Source of the DNA: Cylindrotheca closterium
Lineage: Eukaryota > Bacillariophyta > Bacillariophyceae > Bacillariales > Bacillariaceae
Length of the DNA stretch: 64,000 nt
Direction: 5' to 3'
NCBI GenBank assembly: GCA_933822405.4
Contig: CAKOGP040001747.1
Coordinates: 74,113-138,112, forward strand
The notes below the pieces were generated by a model. That model searched no databases, was not told the origin of the DNA, and was given only the letters and a program-made list of their open reading frames with translations. This document shows positions 11,492-21,202 of this stretch, piece by piece (the first letter of the stretch is position 1; each line of letters begins with the position of its first letter). The position numbers and the translations under genes are program-made.

Positions 11492-12898
11492 ATGCCGTTC
11501 CAAGATGTACCAATAATGCCATCTCTGGTACTTGTAACGAAAGACGATAGAAGGTTATCAAGTGAGACAGCTGCCACTGAAGACACTGGAAGCACTGCTA
11601 GTTTGCCTGTGAATCCGATCAAGATCTACTCAACAATGAAACAAAGGGCACAGGCGAGAGTGTTGAGTGAGACGGATGAGGAGACACCGGCCTCTCCCAC
11701 TCAGTCTGTTGACTCCAAGCTGAACAGAACAAGCTTTGAATCCATTCCGTTCTCGCCTGAACAAGCGGCGAAAGCAGCTTATGCCATCATGAATGGAGAG
11801 TCTGTGTCTGAAGTCGATCTTCTGAAAGATGATCCTTCCGTCTCGGAAGGTGGCCTGAACGATGAAACTTCACTAAACGGGATCCCCAAGTCCCCCACCA
11901 ACGTCAGACCATTAGGCTCCACTCACTCAAGATCAGTCGGAAGTATCTCTGCACTCTCTGAGGTTGCCTGTGACAGATTGTCAATGAGCTCAGGTTCCAC
12001 AGGCCGAAGATCCTACCCATCTTCCGTAAGAATATTGCGCACTCCAGACGGAAGAAGATTAAACAGGAAAAATAGGAGCCAAGATCAGCCTGTACAACCA
12101 AGTACTAGCATGCCCTGCCTTACCTCACTTGATGATAGCCATCATAGCAATCATGGCCAGAGCGAATCATTCAAGGCTTCTGCTGCTGCTCCCACAAGTC
12201 CAGGTGCTGGAAGCCTCGCTAGTTCACCGGAGAGACCTAGAAATGAAGATGATGAAGAGCGTTCTGCCTCTCGTCGAGGTGTGAGAATCCTACGAACACC
12301 GGATGGAAGACGGCGATCGCAGCGAACCGCTGTGACAAGGCACAGCTTTGCAGGTGTCGTTACTACACCCGGTGTTGTTTCAACAAGTGCTGAAGATGCA
12401 ATCTCTCCTTCAAGTCAAGTTTCCATGGGTAATCGAAGGATCCGGTCACAAGGAGCCCTTCCCACAATTCCCAAGATTATTGATTCTTCGGAACGAGGAC
12501 AACACAAAGAGGTCAAGTTTAGTTCCGTCAATGTCCGATACTATGAGCGGGTGGTGGATGTCAATCCAGCATGCAGCCATGGTGTTGCTATTGGACTTGG
12601 ATGGAAGTATAACAAGAGTAAAAAGCTATCCTTGAATGAGTTTGAACTCCAAAAGGGTGGCGTTCGATACTGTGCGCGGCAGCTGGTGCTTCCCAGAAAT
12701 GTTCGAGAAGCAATTGCCCGGGAATTTGGCTACACCCAAAAGGACATTGCCAAGAGTACTCGTGCCAATCTCAAGTTCCGGAATGAGCGCAAGCAAACCA
12801 TTGACAACTTGTCAATGATGCCGGTTGAAGAGAAGATGGAAGGTGCAAAGAGGAAGATGAAGAAGGTATTCAGTTTCCGGCGAAAGAGAGTCGCTTAA
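11492..12898 (+). CDS. Basic Ser-rich protein with duplicated VRILRTPDGRR motif; unknown function
   Basis: 468 residues in one exon. The N-terminal two thirds are low-complexity (Ser, Pro, Thr, Arg), with the sequence VRILRTPDGRR occurring twice about 90 residues apart. The C-terminal 130 residues are ordered: KEVKFSSVNVRYYERVVD, NPACSHG..IGLGW, then a basic helix-rich tail ending in FSFRRKRVA. The V.F..V.VR.Y.R...NP....G...LGW block recurs in many diatom proteins, but I know no function for it. It has a distant look of the start of the CSRNP nuclear-protein domain, which is only an impression. No signal peptide or TM, so probably nuclear or cytosolic and a phosphorylation target. Confidence 0.7.
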   Translation: MPFQDVPIMPSLVLVTKDDRRLSSETAATEDTGSTASLPVNPIKIYSTMKQRAQARVLSETDEETPASPTQSVDSKLNRTSFESIPFSPEQAAKAAYAIMNGESVSEVDLLKDDPSVSEGGLNDETSLNGIPKSPTNVRPLGSTHSRSVGSISALSEVACDRLSMSSGSTGRRSYPSSVRILRTPDGRRLNRKNRSQDQPVQPSTSMPCLTSLDDSHHSNHGQSESFKASAAAPTSPGAGSLASSPERPRNEDDEERSASRRGVRILRTPDGRRRSQRTAVTRHSFAGVVTTPGVVSTSAEDAISPSSQVSMGNRRIRSQGALPTIPKIIDSSERGQHKEVKFSSVNVRYYERVVDVNPACSHGVAIGLGWKYNKSKKLSLNEFELQKGGVRYCARQLVLPRNVREAIAREFGYTQKDIAKSTRANLKFRNERKQTIDNLSMMPVEEKMEGAKRKMKKVFSFRRKRVA

Positions 12899-12972
12899 TC
12901 TTTCTTTGTTCATTGATACTGATTCGATACAGCCAAGCGCCAAGATGGATTGACCCGTTAGCAGCTAACGCA

Positions 12973-13074
12973 CTACCATTCAGGCAGTTTCACACTTGAT
13001 TGCCTGTGAGTGGGAGTGTAAATATACTCTACCATTCAGGCAGTTTTACACGTGATTGCCTGTGAGTGGGAGTG
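12973..13074. repeat. Direct repeat, two 46-base units
   Basis: Units at 12973-13018 and 13029-13074 differ at two positions. Each unit contains CAGGCA ... TGCCTG as a small inverted repeat, so both copies could form the same hairpin. It lies just downstream of the gene ending at 12898. Confidence 0.85.
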
Positions 13075-13117
13075 GAAGTCGTTCTACGGATGTCCAGCCG
13101 GCTAGCGCCCATCATCA

Positions 13118-13118
<1 letters not shown>

Positions 13119-13150
<32 letters not shown>
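13119..13150. repeat. (CA)16 microsatellite
   Basis: Uninterrupted CA dinucleotide run directly visible. Confidence 0.95.
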
Positions 13151-13154
<4 letters not shown>

Positions 13155-13666
13155 TTCTATGTTGCTATTTTTGATTTCCAGCTACACCATTAGAAGATAA
13201 ATAATTTTAACGATTTTGTTTCTATTGTATACTGTTATCTATCCCACAAGCTCGTTGCCCGCACCTCACCGATACAGTACTGTAGATTATCCTTTTTCTG
13301 CTCCGGAGTTCGTCACTATTGTACCGTACCATTCTGCAGGTCTCTCATCAGGTAAAGGATCCGATCGGAAGCTCCCAGTGCCGTATCATGACTGGTACCA
13401 TAAAAACAAATACGATCTTTATATTTTATGCAAAGGCCCTGTACCGAAACAGCACCCAGTATTATAAAACATAAAATAATTCAAGTTTTTAGGAGCGCAG
13501 TTCTTCCGTCTTGAGCGTTTCTTTTTTGGTACTGTCGATCATAATACGCCGGGTAAAAGTTGGAGCGCCCGACGTTCGACTTTTTCGAACTACTTTTTAT
13601 GGCTGGACGAAACTTTCTATCACTATACAGGCATACCAGATACTCACTCACCTGTGACGCCATTTT

Positions 13667-14377
13667 ATGATCTTCCGGAAGATCCTTTCGCTCATCATGA
13701 CATCAACTTTGGGAAACAACAGCGATAATAGTAATAATAACAACAACAACAAGAATGTATTGGATACTCAAAAGTTCTACTCGGCTGATGTCGTCTCCCA
13801 ATATGCGGGGATGATGGCTTCCGAAATTCCTAAATACCAACCAGATTTTGAACGTCTACTGAAGGATCTTCCAGATGGCCCCATTTTGGATACGGCCGTG
13901 GGAACTGGACACATGTTGGAAGCCCTGTTGAAAATGGATCCAAATCGTTCCATATGTGGTTCGGATCTATCCCCGGACATGGTGGAGCATGCCAAGAGTC
14001 GCTTGACGGGTGCACTGTTTGTAAAGTGTGCTGACATGTCGAAATTGCAAGGTGTGGTGGACGATGAGTCCGTCATTGCAGTTCTCAACAATTTTGCCTT
14101 GCATCATGTGGCAAAAGAAACTGCAAAAGAATGCTTTATGGAATGGGCAAGAGTGCTAAAATCCAACGGAAGGTTGCTGGTCAGCTGTTGGGAAGGCTCA
14201 GGAGAAATGGATTTTGGTGACATGATCGGGGATAAAGAGGTATTCTGTAGCCGATGGTCCAAGGATCAAATCGGAAATTGGGCTACTGCCGCAGGAATGA
14301 AACTTATCTACGATCGAGAGTTTCTGGAGGAGGATTTTGGATCACAGAATACATACTATGCGATCTATGAAAAGTGA
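13667..14377 (+). CDS. SAM-dependent methyltransferase (class I)
   Basis: 236 residues in one exon. After a poly-Asn N-terminus, the class I Rossmann methyltransferase motifs are visible: motif I GPILDTAVGTGHMLEAL (normally D.G.G.G, here AVGTG), the acidic motif II loop CGSDLSPDMVEHAK, FVKCADM for the adenine-contact Asp, and VIAVLNNFALHHVAKE for the motif IV region. This fits the Methyltransf_11/25 type that acts on small molecules. The substrate cannot be read from sequence. The N-terminus is slightly hydrophobic (MIFRKILSLIM), and a second ATG lies ten codons in. Either start could be used. Confidence 0.8.
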   Translation: MIFRKILSLIMTSTLGNNSDNSNNNNNNKNVLDTQKFYSADVVSQYAGMMASEIPKYQPDFERLLKDLPDGPILDTAVGTGHMLEALLKMDPNRSICGSDLSPDMVEHAKSRLTGALFVKCADMSKLQGVVDDESVIAVLNNFALHHVAKETAKECFMEWARVLKSNGRLLVSCWEGSGEMDFGDMIGDKEVFCSRWSKDQIGNWATAAGMKLIYDREFLEEDFGSQNTYYAIYEK

Positions 14378-14473
14378 AAATGTGTGAATGGATGAATCTT
14401 AGCAGTGCTTAAAATCAAGTAGACTATTCACTACGTTTACCCCCAGTGGCAATTGGAATCCAGCTTGATTCAT

Positions 14474-16954
14474 CTAATTCCCAGTTTCCGAAAGGTATGT
14501 CTGGTACAAATCACTGACTGTACTGACGGAAGAGTAACCTTGGATGCTATCCATGTCATCCATATCGCCGACCATGACTGCTTGCATTGTGGTGGCATTG
14601 ACAGATCCACTGTCTGGGTTGCTAGTGATTTCAGCACCATTAGCCTCGGACTCGCTGTTGCTTGACTTTTTGAGCATCATAAGAAGAAAGAGCAAAGCAG
14701 CAATTCCAAGAATGGTTCCGGTGACAGCTTCTACCCAAACTGGTCGGTTGGTACGACCAGCGCCACCCCGACTTTGTCGATCTGCAGCGTCCACTGGTGC
14801 CACAGTTGGAAGTTCGGCAGTGACTGGGGCATTGCGAACTCCCTTGCTGGTGGGAGCGATGGTTGGACTGGGTGACTTGGATTCAGTGGGCATGGATGGG
14901 TCATGGCTTGGATCCATGGTCATGGTTGGGTTTTCGGAAGACTGAGCGGATGGAGAAAAGGATGGGGCCACGGATGGAGCCACCGATGGACTCGAGGTCG
15001 TCTCATTGCTCCAAGAGAATCTGCAAGATTCAAAGTTTTCACGCCATTCACAAAGCGATGCAAGGCACTCGTCCTCGGCAGTGAAAAGTGCGCAAGTGTC
15101 GCTGGAATTACTGCTGTTTGTGAAACCGCTGCTGTTTGCGAATTGCAGAGGGGATGGCACGATCGATCCTGGCAAGCGCACAAACAAATCACGGAAGCCT
15201 CCCTCCCCCTTGTAATATGGCAGGTACATGCTTTCGTTGTTGGGCAAGTGCTTGTCGAGGAAAGCGACGTAGGATGTGGCGCTTACAACTGTATTGTTCG
15301 AGAACTCGCTGGCGATGAAATCGCAAAAGTCGTTGCGAGAATCGGTATGGAAAATGAATTGGTTGGTCTGGAAGGTTTCGTTGGTGTCCTGATCAATCAT
15401 TCTTGCAAAGTCGACTTCCCGTGTGCAAGATGGGTGGAAAGTGCAAGACTCATTGTTTGCGTTGATGAAAGGGACCACTGGCTTCAGAGTTCCATTGACA
15501 CTTTCAGTCATGAGTTCCATTTTTTTCCTCATGCGATGAAAGGAATTGGTCTTCATGAACCATTCGGTAGAAATTGGAGCAGTGCAAATATCAAGTTGAT
15601 CCGAGAGATTGTAACGACTGACAAATTGAACCGGAAGGTTTGTCAAGTTTGCCAATTCGGTTGAATAGGTTGTGTTGTCGGTCAATACAACAATCTCAGC
15701 AAATGGGTGACTGGACTGGTCCAAGTCTGCGAGAAGGTGTCTTGCATTTCCTTCGTGCCAATCGGAGACAATCAATGATAAATTCTGCGAAACGAATGAA
15801 ACGAATCATATGAATGTGAGTTATGCCAAGCCATCGAATCAATCTCATTCAGGCAAAAAAAATCTGACTTACACCCATTTCATTCTTGTCCCAGCTTTCC
15901 CGCAAATTGGCTCCGTGGATGATGACTTCTTCATCGTTCAAGTAGGTCTTCACCATATTGGTACTGGCGTAGTTCCCGATAACTGCAGTCTCGAGAAGCG
16001 AAGCTCGAATAGCCTCGACGCTGTCCTTGATTGCATCTGATACCTTGGTGAGGGGGTAAGCGGACAAGAAAGATGGAGGAAAGGCTGGACGGATGCCAAA
16101 TTCAGCTTCGTCCAAAATCTGAGAGATGCGATAGTCGAACGCAACCGAATTCTCGACGCTCTTGGCCTCCAATTCAAGCTGTTCCACAAGTAGCCAGAAG
16201 AAGCCGTTGGTCAAGTTGTAGATGGCATTCCCATTGATGTGGTTGACAAGGGAAGATGGAAGTGTGGAATAGAAGTTATCCCAGTTGTCGCCACGATATT
16301 TGCTGTGAAGACAAAATGAAACGATGTAAGCCACAGGAAGAGAATGAATTCAGAAATGGTGAAACGATTCAATTCTTACCTTCCAAGAATGGAAAAGTCG
16401 ATCGGCTGGGTCTGGATCTCTTCTACAAGGGTATCCAACCAATACTCGCTGATCGGGATGGAATCCATTTCCATCAAGTAAAACAAGTCGATTCCTTCAT
16501 CCTTCAAGGCCCTAGCAGTGCGCTCGAACTGACGGTTCGGACCATTGACCCATAGTACGTTGGTAGCTTGCTCATCCTTGCGGTATAGATCATCTTCGGA
16601 AGTGATGTTGACCGCCAAGCCAACGACTTGAGAGAAACACTTCCCCCAACCTTTGGTTTGATTAAAGAGAAGTTCGACGGATTGGATGGCAGATTTGGCA
16701 ACGATGGCATTGTCATTCTCAAAAGATTGTGAGTAAACAAGGAACAACTTTGGCTGACCGATGGCTGGTCCGTCACTGCAAGGTGGGTAAGTCGACCAAA
16801 CATCAAACGAACTTTCCAAACTGGAAACATCGTGCAACGAGAATGGACGAGCAATGGCGAAGTTCGGCAAACCTGGTGGTGCCGCCCCGTAGGAAATGGA
16901 AGCAACACAAGCCAAGAGAAGAGTGGCAGAAGCAATGAACTTTTTGATTAGCAT
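14474..16954 (-). CDS. Glycosyltransferase-like surface glycoprotein with Ser/Pro stalk and C-terminal TM
   Basis: Three exons (16380..16954, 15873..16302, 14474..15784), phases consistent, 771 residues. It begins with a signal peptide (ATLLLACVASISYGA). The first 350 residues read like a GT-A fold: LFLVYSQSFENDNAIVAKSA, NVLWVNGPNRQF, DLFYLMEMDSIPIS (EMD in the place of a DxD), then GSKYRGDNWDNFY and HINGNAIYNL. The middle has many NxS/T sites and cysteines. Then a Ser/Pro/Thr stalk (SPSVAPSVAPSFSPS), one TM near residues 660-680 and an acidic cytoplasmic tail. It is likely a membrane-anchored sugar transferase or a derivative displayed at the cell surface or in the Golgi. Donor and acceptor are unknown. 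The ATG at 16954 is preferred because no earlier in-frame ATG exists. Confidence 0.7.
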
Positions 16955-17494
16955 CGTCAAACGTCAAATCGGTAAATCAGTGAACTATAAATTGAAACGC
17001 AATTGCTTGGATTTCTGATTTGTGAGACGAGTTTCACATCTTCCCGCCGATTTTCGGGTGGAGGTTTCCGAAACCGCAATTTGTCGTTGGTGTTCACATC
17101 TCATGGTAATTAGAGACAGTGACATTGGAAGCATGTGTATCTGTCGTTTTGGATAAGTGCTTCCAAGAGATCGTTGCAGTTTTGCAATCCAAAATTGATC
17201 CAAAATTGATCCAAAATGTGATGTCCCCGTAATATTTTACGGGGATCTCTACACGGCACCAAACTTAAAATTTCAGTCCGCATCAGCAACGTTCATTTCG
17301 AAAAGCACGCCGGCCTCCTGTGAAATAAATTCGGCGGACAGATTGTCAGACGCCATCAAGATACCGGTACGATACTGTACCATTTCCGATTGGTCATTGC
17401 AATCCCTGTATCACATCATTTCAAATCACCACTCTGTTTAATACCAGTTTGACTTTCGTTTATCTGATACGAGTACTCATACCTTATCCCTATC
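16955..17494. other. Divergent intergenic region
   Basis: 540 bases between two diverging genes. No gene seen. It includes TACTGTA at 17373, about 120 bases before the ATG of the next gene, and a short direct repeat CCAAAATTGATCCAAAATTGA near 17190-17217. Confidence 0.5.
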
Positions 17495-18514
17495 ATGATT
17501 ACTCGAAATGCTCTCGCTATATTGCTCTGCATCTCAGTGTTGACGATGCCGTCCGTCACTTCCTTCAGTCCAACAAAAATCAACAGCCTTCAGCTTCAGA
17601 TTTTTAAGGAATCGTCATCTTCGCCTCAGAGTTCACCAAGCCCTTCAGCAGCAACGCATTATGCGAGTGCCTATGATCAAGATGAAGGTTTTCGAGCGGA
17701 GAAGGAAAGTAATGCTGAAGATGCCGAGGAGGTCAGCCGTGAAAAGAAGAAAATGGTATTTCAGATCATGCTGCTGTCAGTTGGTACCTTTTTCACATAC
17801 AGTATCTTTGCGGTTGCGCTGAATGCTCTATCTTTTCTTTCTGGAGCATTTGATATTGGAAACATTGCCAACTTTGGGGGAACCGTGGCCGGAGCTACCT
17901 GGAATGGATTGAAAGTTGCCGCTCCAGCGGTTGGAAAGGGAGTCATGTCTGCCGGTCAAGCAGCTGCACCCTATTTTCAAGAGGCCTCGCACAAGGTATC
18001 TGAAGCTGCCACTCCTTATGTCCAGGAAGCTGTCCAAAGGGTATCTGAAGCTGCTTCTCCTGTAGTCGAACAAGCAGCACAAGCAATGAACGAAGCAGCG
18101 TCTCCCTATGTGAGCGCTGTTGATTCTACCATCAACAGCGCTGCTTCTGCTGTCACTTCGACATTAGACGCAAAGCTTGTAGCTCCAATTAAGGATGCAT
18201 CGGATTCGGTTGTCTCTTCGATAGACTCCACTGTCAAGGCAACCACCGATTCTGTCGTGGCAGCTGTAGATTCGAGCATCAAGGAGGCTGCTGGAAGTAT
18301 CACTTCGACGTTGGATGCCAAGCTTGTAGCTCCTATTCATATTGCTACCGATTCTGCTGTCGCTTCTTTAGACTCTACTGTCAAGACAACCACCGATTCT
18401 GTGGCGATAGCTGTGGATTCGAGTATCAAGGGAGCTGCTGGAAGCGTCTCAACGACTTTGAAAGGAGTGACAGATGATGCGATGGAATCCATTAAAAAAG
18501 CTTCTCCATTTTGA
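17495..18514 (+). CDS. Repeat-rich amphipathic protein with bipartite plastid-type presequence
   Basis: 339 residues in one exon. The signal peptide ends in SVTSFSPT, where Phe follows the predicted cleavage site as in diatom ASAFAP plastid targeting. A second hydrophobic segment (about residues 88-110, MVFQIMLLSVGTFFTYSIFA) and a Gly-rich turn follow. From about residue 150 the protein is a run of Ala/Ser/Val/Asp repeats in an 11-residue-like rhythm (EAASPYVQEA, ADSVVSSIDSTV), including a clear 49-residue duplication. The pattern resembles apolipoprotein, perilipin-like and LEA amphipathic helices that lie on lipid surfaces. A thylakoid, plastoglobule or envelope-surface role is plausible but only inferred. 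Confidence 0.65.
   Translation: MITRNALAILLCISVLTMPSVTSFSPTKINSLQLQIFKESSSSPQSSPSPSAATHYASAYDQDEGFRAEKESNAEDAEEVSREKKKMVFQIMLLSVGTFFTYSIFAVALNALSFLSGAFDIGNIANFGGTVAGATWNGLKVAAPAVGKGVMSAGQAAAPYFQEASHKVSEAATPYVQEAVQRVSEAASPVVEQAAQAMNEAASPYVSAVDSTINSAASAVTSTLDAKLVAPIKDASDSVVSSIDSTVKATTDSVVAAVDSSIKEAAGSITSTLDAKLVAPIHIATDSAVASLDSTVKTTTDSVAIAVDSSIKGAAGSVSTTLKGVTDDAMESIKKASPF
18153..18446 (+). repeat. 147-base in-frame tandem duplication
   Basis: Units 18153-18299 and 18300-18446 encode 49 residues each, starting near TSTLDAKLVAPI. They are highly similar but not identical, so the duplication is not brand new. Confidence 0.8.
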
Positions 18515-18818
18515 ATATCGTAAGGAACTTGACGAAAAAAGAATAATCAATATTCCAAGGCAGCACGCCAGCTCCTGCCCTTGGTTTGGTGAAGCAACAT
18601 ATTGCATAGAACAGAACAACAATCAGATAATCCCACCAATGAAACAGACGAGGACATCGCGGCGATAATGCATTCAAGCGTTCAAAAACTTAACTCTATT
18701 GTATAATCTATTTTTATAAATGGGTGATCGAAAAATGAAAATGAAGGACCGCTTGATACTCAACACTGTGGCTGCCAACGTACAAGCAAGACAGCACGTC
18801 ATTGGCTGGCTCGGATCT
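18515..18818. other. Intergenic between convergent genes
   Basis: About 300 bases with no gene seen. Confidence 0.5.
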
Positions 18819-19823
18819 TCATTGACGAGCATCTTCGGCTTCATTGATCCATTCCGAGTCCCCCACTTGTTCCATCATTCGAGATGGATCAATTGCAGGC
18901 TCTCCAGTGCACTGTACACCTCCCAAATTATTTTCTTCCACTACCAATGGAGGTAGTGACAATGGTGAATCCAAATTGGCAATGGAGCCCCTTTGAGAAG
19001 GAAGAAAGACAAAGCTAGTAGCAGATTCATCCTTTGGTTGTGACCATACATATACATGATCTTGCTCCAAAGCAATTAGCTTGTCGGATACATTCGAATC
19101 AGATTCTTCTGTATTCTTTGTATCATCCTGCCCTTCTCCTTTCGAATCTTCGCATACGCAGATACTGACAGATCGCTCTGATCCCAGCAGGCCCAGACCG
19201 AAAAATTGCGGCTCTGGCGCTTCCTTGGGGTCCTGTTGTAGTACATGGGCACCAGCAAGTGAACAACCGGTGCAAAGGGCCCCGGAATTTTCACCAACGT
19301 ACAAGCAGTTGTTGCCATTTGAAGATCCACATTTTTTGTAGAGCATACCATCCAAGCCACTCGTTCTCAGAAAGTATCGTATCCGAAAGGCATTATCATC
19401 GACAAGCCAGAAAATGGTAGGATCAAAATCTTCCATTTCTTGTTTTAAGGTCATTGGGTTGTAGTCGTCCAGCACAAACAGCTGGCAACCATCCAATCCA
19501 AAATCTTGTTCAAGTTGTGAAACTCGTTCCTTCTGGCACCAACTGGCATGCTTCCGTGTAGTGCACAAGGCAAGTCTTCGGTGCTCAAACCTACATTCCT
19601 TTTCCATCATTTGATCCAAAAGAGCATGGAAATAAGGGCCTTGCACTTTGTCATAATCCTGGATCAAGCACACAAAACGACTGTTGCTGATGGATGGCAG
19701 TTTTGCAGCTGTTGGAGCATTTTTCGAAAGCGACTCGGTTTTCCCAACGTTAATAACTATCAGGATAAGTGCAAAACGACAATATGCTGATGAAATCAAC
19801 GCTAGAAGTGCCATACTTGGCAT
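18819..19823 (-). CDS. Peptidase S51 (dipeptidase E)-like protein, nucleophile position altered
   Basis: 334 residues from the first in-frame ATG (19823), with a hydrophobic N-terminus (SMALLALISSAYCRFALILIV) that may be a signal anchor. The core FVCLIQDYDKVQGPYFHALL, DPTIFWLVDDNAFRIRYFLR, GLDGMLYKKC and LYVGENSGALCTG follows the order of peptidase S51/class I amidotransferase-like folds. Family members have G[GN]NT..LL..LR..GL and then VGESAG, whose Ser is the nucleophile. Here the motif reads VGENSGA: the nucleophile position is Asn and a Ser is one residue later. The activity may be lost or changed. The C-terminal 120 residues are acidic and not recognised. Confidence 0.6.
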   Translation of the reverse strand: MPSMALLALISSAYCRFALILIVINVGKTESLSKNAPTAAKLPSISNSRFVCLIQDYDKVQGPYFHALLDQMMEKECRFEHRRLALCTTRKHASWCQKERVSQLEQDFGLDGCQLFVLDDYNPMTLKQEMEDFDPTIFWLVDDNAFRIRYFLRTSGLDGMLYKKCGSSNGNNCLYVGENSGALCTGCSLAGAHVLQQDPKEAPEPQFFGLGLLGSERSVSICVCEDSKGEGQDDTKNTEESDSNVSDKLIALEQDHVYVWSQPKDESATSFVFLPSQRGSIANLDSPLSLPPLVVEENNLGGVQCTGEPAIDPSRMMEQVGDSEWINEAEDARQ

Positions 19824-20245
19824 ATATCCCAGTGATATGTTCGATGTTGAAGGTGTTGATGAGATGGATGATGTGAGAGTGCAATGAAAATCCAAAACCG
19901 TTCCGCCGTCCGTCCTCCATCCGAAATCACTGTTCGACTTCTACGACTTCGACGTTTGAAGCATGACGATGGGAATGATTAGATGGTGCATCATGGAGTG
20001 AAATGCAATGAGTAACCGTTGAATGTTCCCACGACATCGTGTCTTGTTGCGAAAGCATGGGGTCTAGAACGCGTTTGGCCTGTTTTGCACGGTTATTTTG
20101 TATGTGTGACACATTCCCCAAAACGTGTTTTCCCGCGACAGTTTCACAAAATCGAAACAGAACACGAAGCTATGTAGCAACACGAAGATGAGGCAATACA
20201 ATCCACCACGCAAAGGACAAAGGTCGGCACAAATTCTGTAGAACC
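19824..20245. other. Divergent intergenic region, promoter candidates
   Basis: About 420 bases between the S51-like gene (minus) and the alpha-kinase gene (plus). No gene seen. Open frames on the minus strand at 19927-20467 overlap the kinase exon and have no support. Confidence 0.5.
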
Positions 20246-20986
20246 ATGGCCACTGCCCGAAGAAACAATGCCACTGGGGCCATATTTGACGACAATGCGA
20301 TGGAACACCCTTTCGCCGAAGGATCCTTTCGCTATGTCGCAAAGGGAAAGTACACAGAAGGTGCACGTCGCGGCGAAAAGTGCGTTTGCAAGTGGTTCAA
20401 GACTGGATCTGTCTACGAGGATAGCTACTACGAGGCTGATCTCCGAACCGCGAAGAAATGCATACAAATTATCTCGAGGTTTAACAAAGACCGATGCATT
20501 GATCGCATTGTTCGAGTCAATCTACCAGAAGTTTGGGAGATCGAGGCCGGTCATCCTTTGAGCGGAACAAAAGTTCTACAGGAACCCTACATCAAGAAGT
20601 ATCAGAAATTCAATTCCAACTCTGGCTGGAAAGCTGACGGCTTCGAGTGGGGCCGTGCCATGCAGGCTCTTTCTCTCTACTCTTATCATATTACTGGTGG
20701 GAAGTACTTGCTATGTGATTTGCAGGGTGGCGTCTACAAGGATGGTGTGATCCTCACCGATCCTGTCATCATGTCTCGTAATAAGGGTGCATATGGACCG
20801 ACCGACTTGGGACCAGATGGCATCAAATCGTTCTTTGCCAATTTCGAGGTGAACGAGTATTGTCAAAGCTATTGGCGACTGCCCAAGAAAACAAAGAAAG
20901 TCTACAAAGCTCGTAAAGGCACTACGATGCACCATGTAGGTACTCGTGTCTCACGCCAGCCCATGACACATGGTGGTCATTACTGA
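20246..20986 (+). CDS. Alpha-kinase (MHCK/eEF2K type) with degenerate zinc site
   Basis: 246 residues, a bare alpha-kinase domain. Visible motifs: AEGSFRYVAKGKY (Gly-rich strand), CVCKWF (catalytic Lys), KVLQEPYI (hinge region), LLCDLQGG (DLQG), VILTDPVIMS (catalytic DP) and AYGPTDLGPDGIKSFF. The family normally ends with a zinc site of the form H.CN..C. Here residues 200-206 read FEVNEYC, so the first His and Cys are replaced by Phe and Val and only the last Cys and the Asn remain. The start is well defined. The C-terminus is basic. It is probably a soluble Ser/Thr kinase with unknown substrate, and its family is expanded in diatoms. Confidence 0.88.
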   Translation: MATARRNNATGAIFDDNAMEHPFAEGSFRYVAKGKYTEGARRGEKCVCKWFKTGSVYEDSYYEADLRTAKKCIQIISRFNKDRCIDRIVRVNLPEVWEIEAGHPLSGTKVLQEPYIKKYQKFNSNSGWKADGFEWGRAMQALSLYSYHITGGKYLLCDLQGGVYKDGVILTDPVIMSRNKGAYGPTDLGPDGIKSFFANFEVNEYCQSYWRLPKKTKKVYKARKGTTMHHVGTRVSRQPMTHGGHY

Positions 20987-21202
20987 AATAGAATCAGTCG
21001 AACCCTCTTGACAATATCACTTGCAGTGTCGACTCTAATCCGTAATGGTGGTACACAATGAACAGCAGATCCAATTATTGCATCGTTAGTGTACTTTTAG
21101 TTTGTAATAGATATTACTATTATTTTTTTGAAATGAACACAGATACTTGATATTACTGTAATTTTCCCAACGCTCCCGTAAAAACCATTGCTCTCTCTTG
21201 AT

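Larger units (their letters stand above)
12899..13666. other. Intergenic with direct repeat and CA microsatellite
   Basis: No gene supported. It holds a 46-base direct repeat (12973-13074), a (CA)16 run at 13119-13150, and the 12-base perfect palindrome TACAGTACTGTA at 13273-13284. Confidence 0.6.

Noticed and set aside
14544..15664. Plus-strand frames of 133 and 253 codons across the glycosyltransferase-like gene
   Set aside because: Antisense to the conserved surface protein; no domain.
18720..18956. 78-codon plus frame before the S51-like gene stop
   Set aside because: Low complexity; it overlaps the minus-strand gene end.
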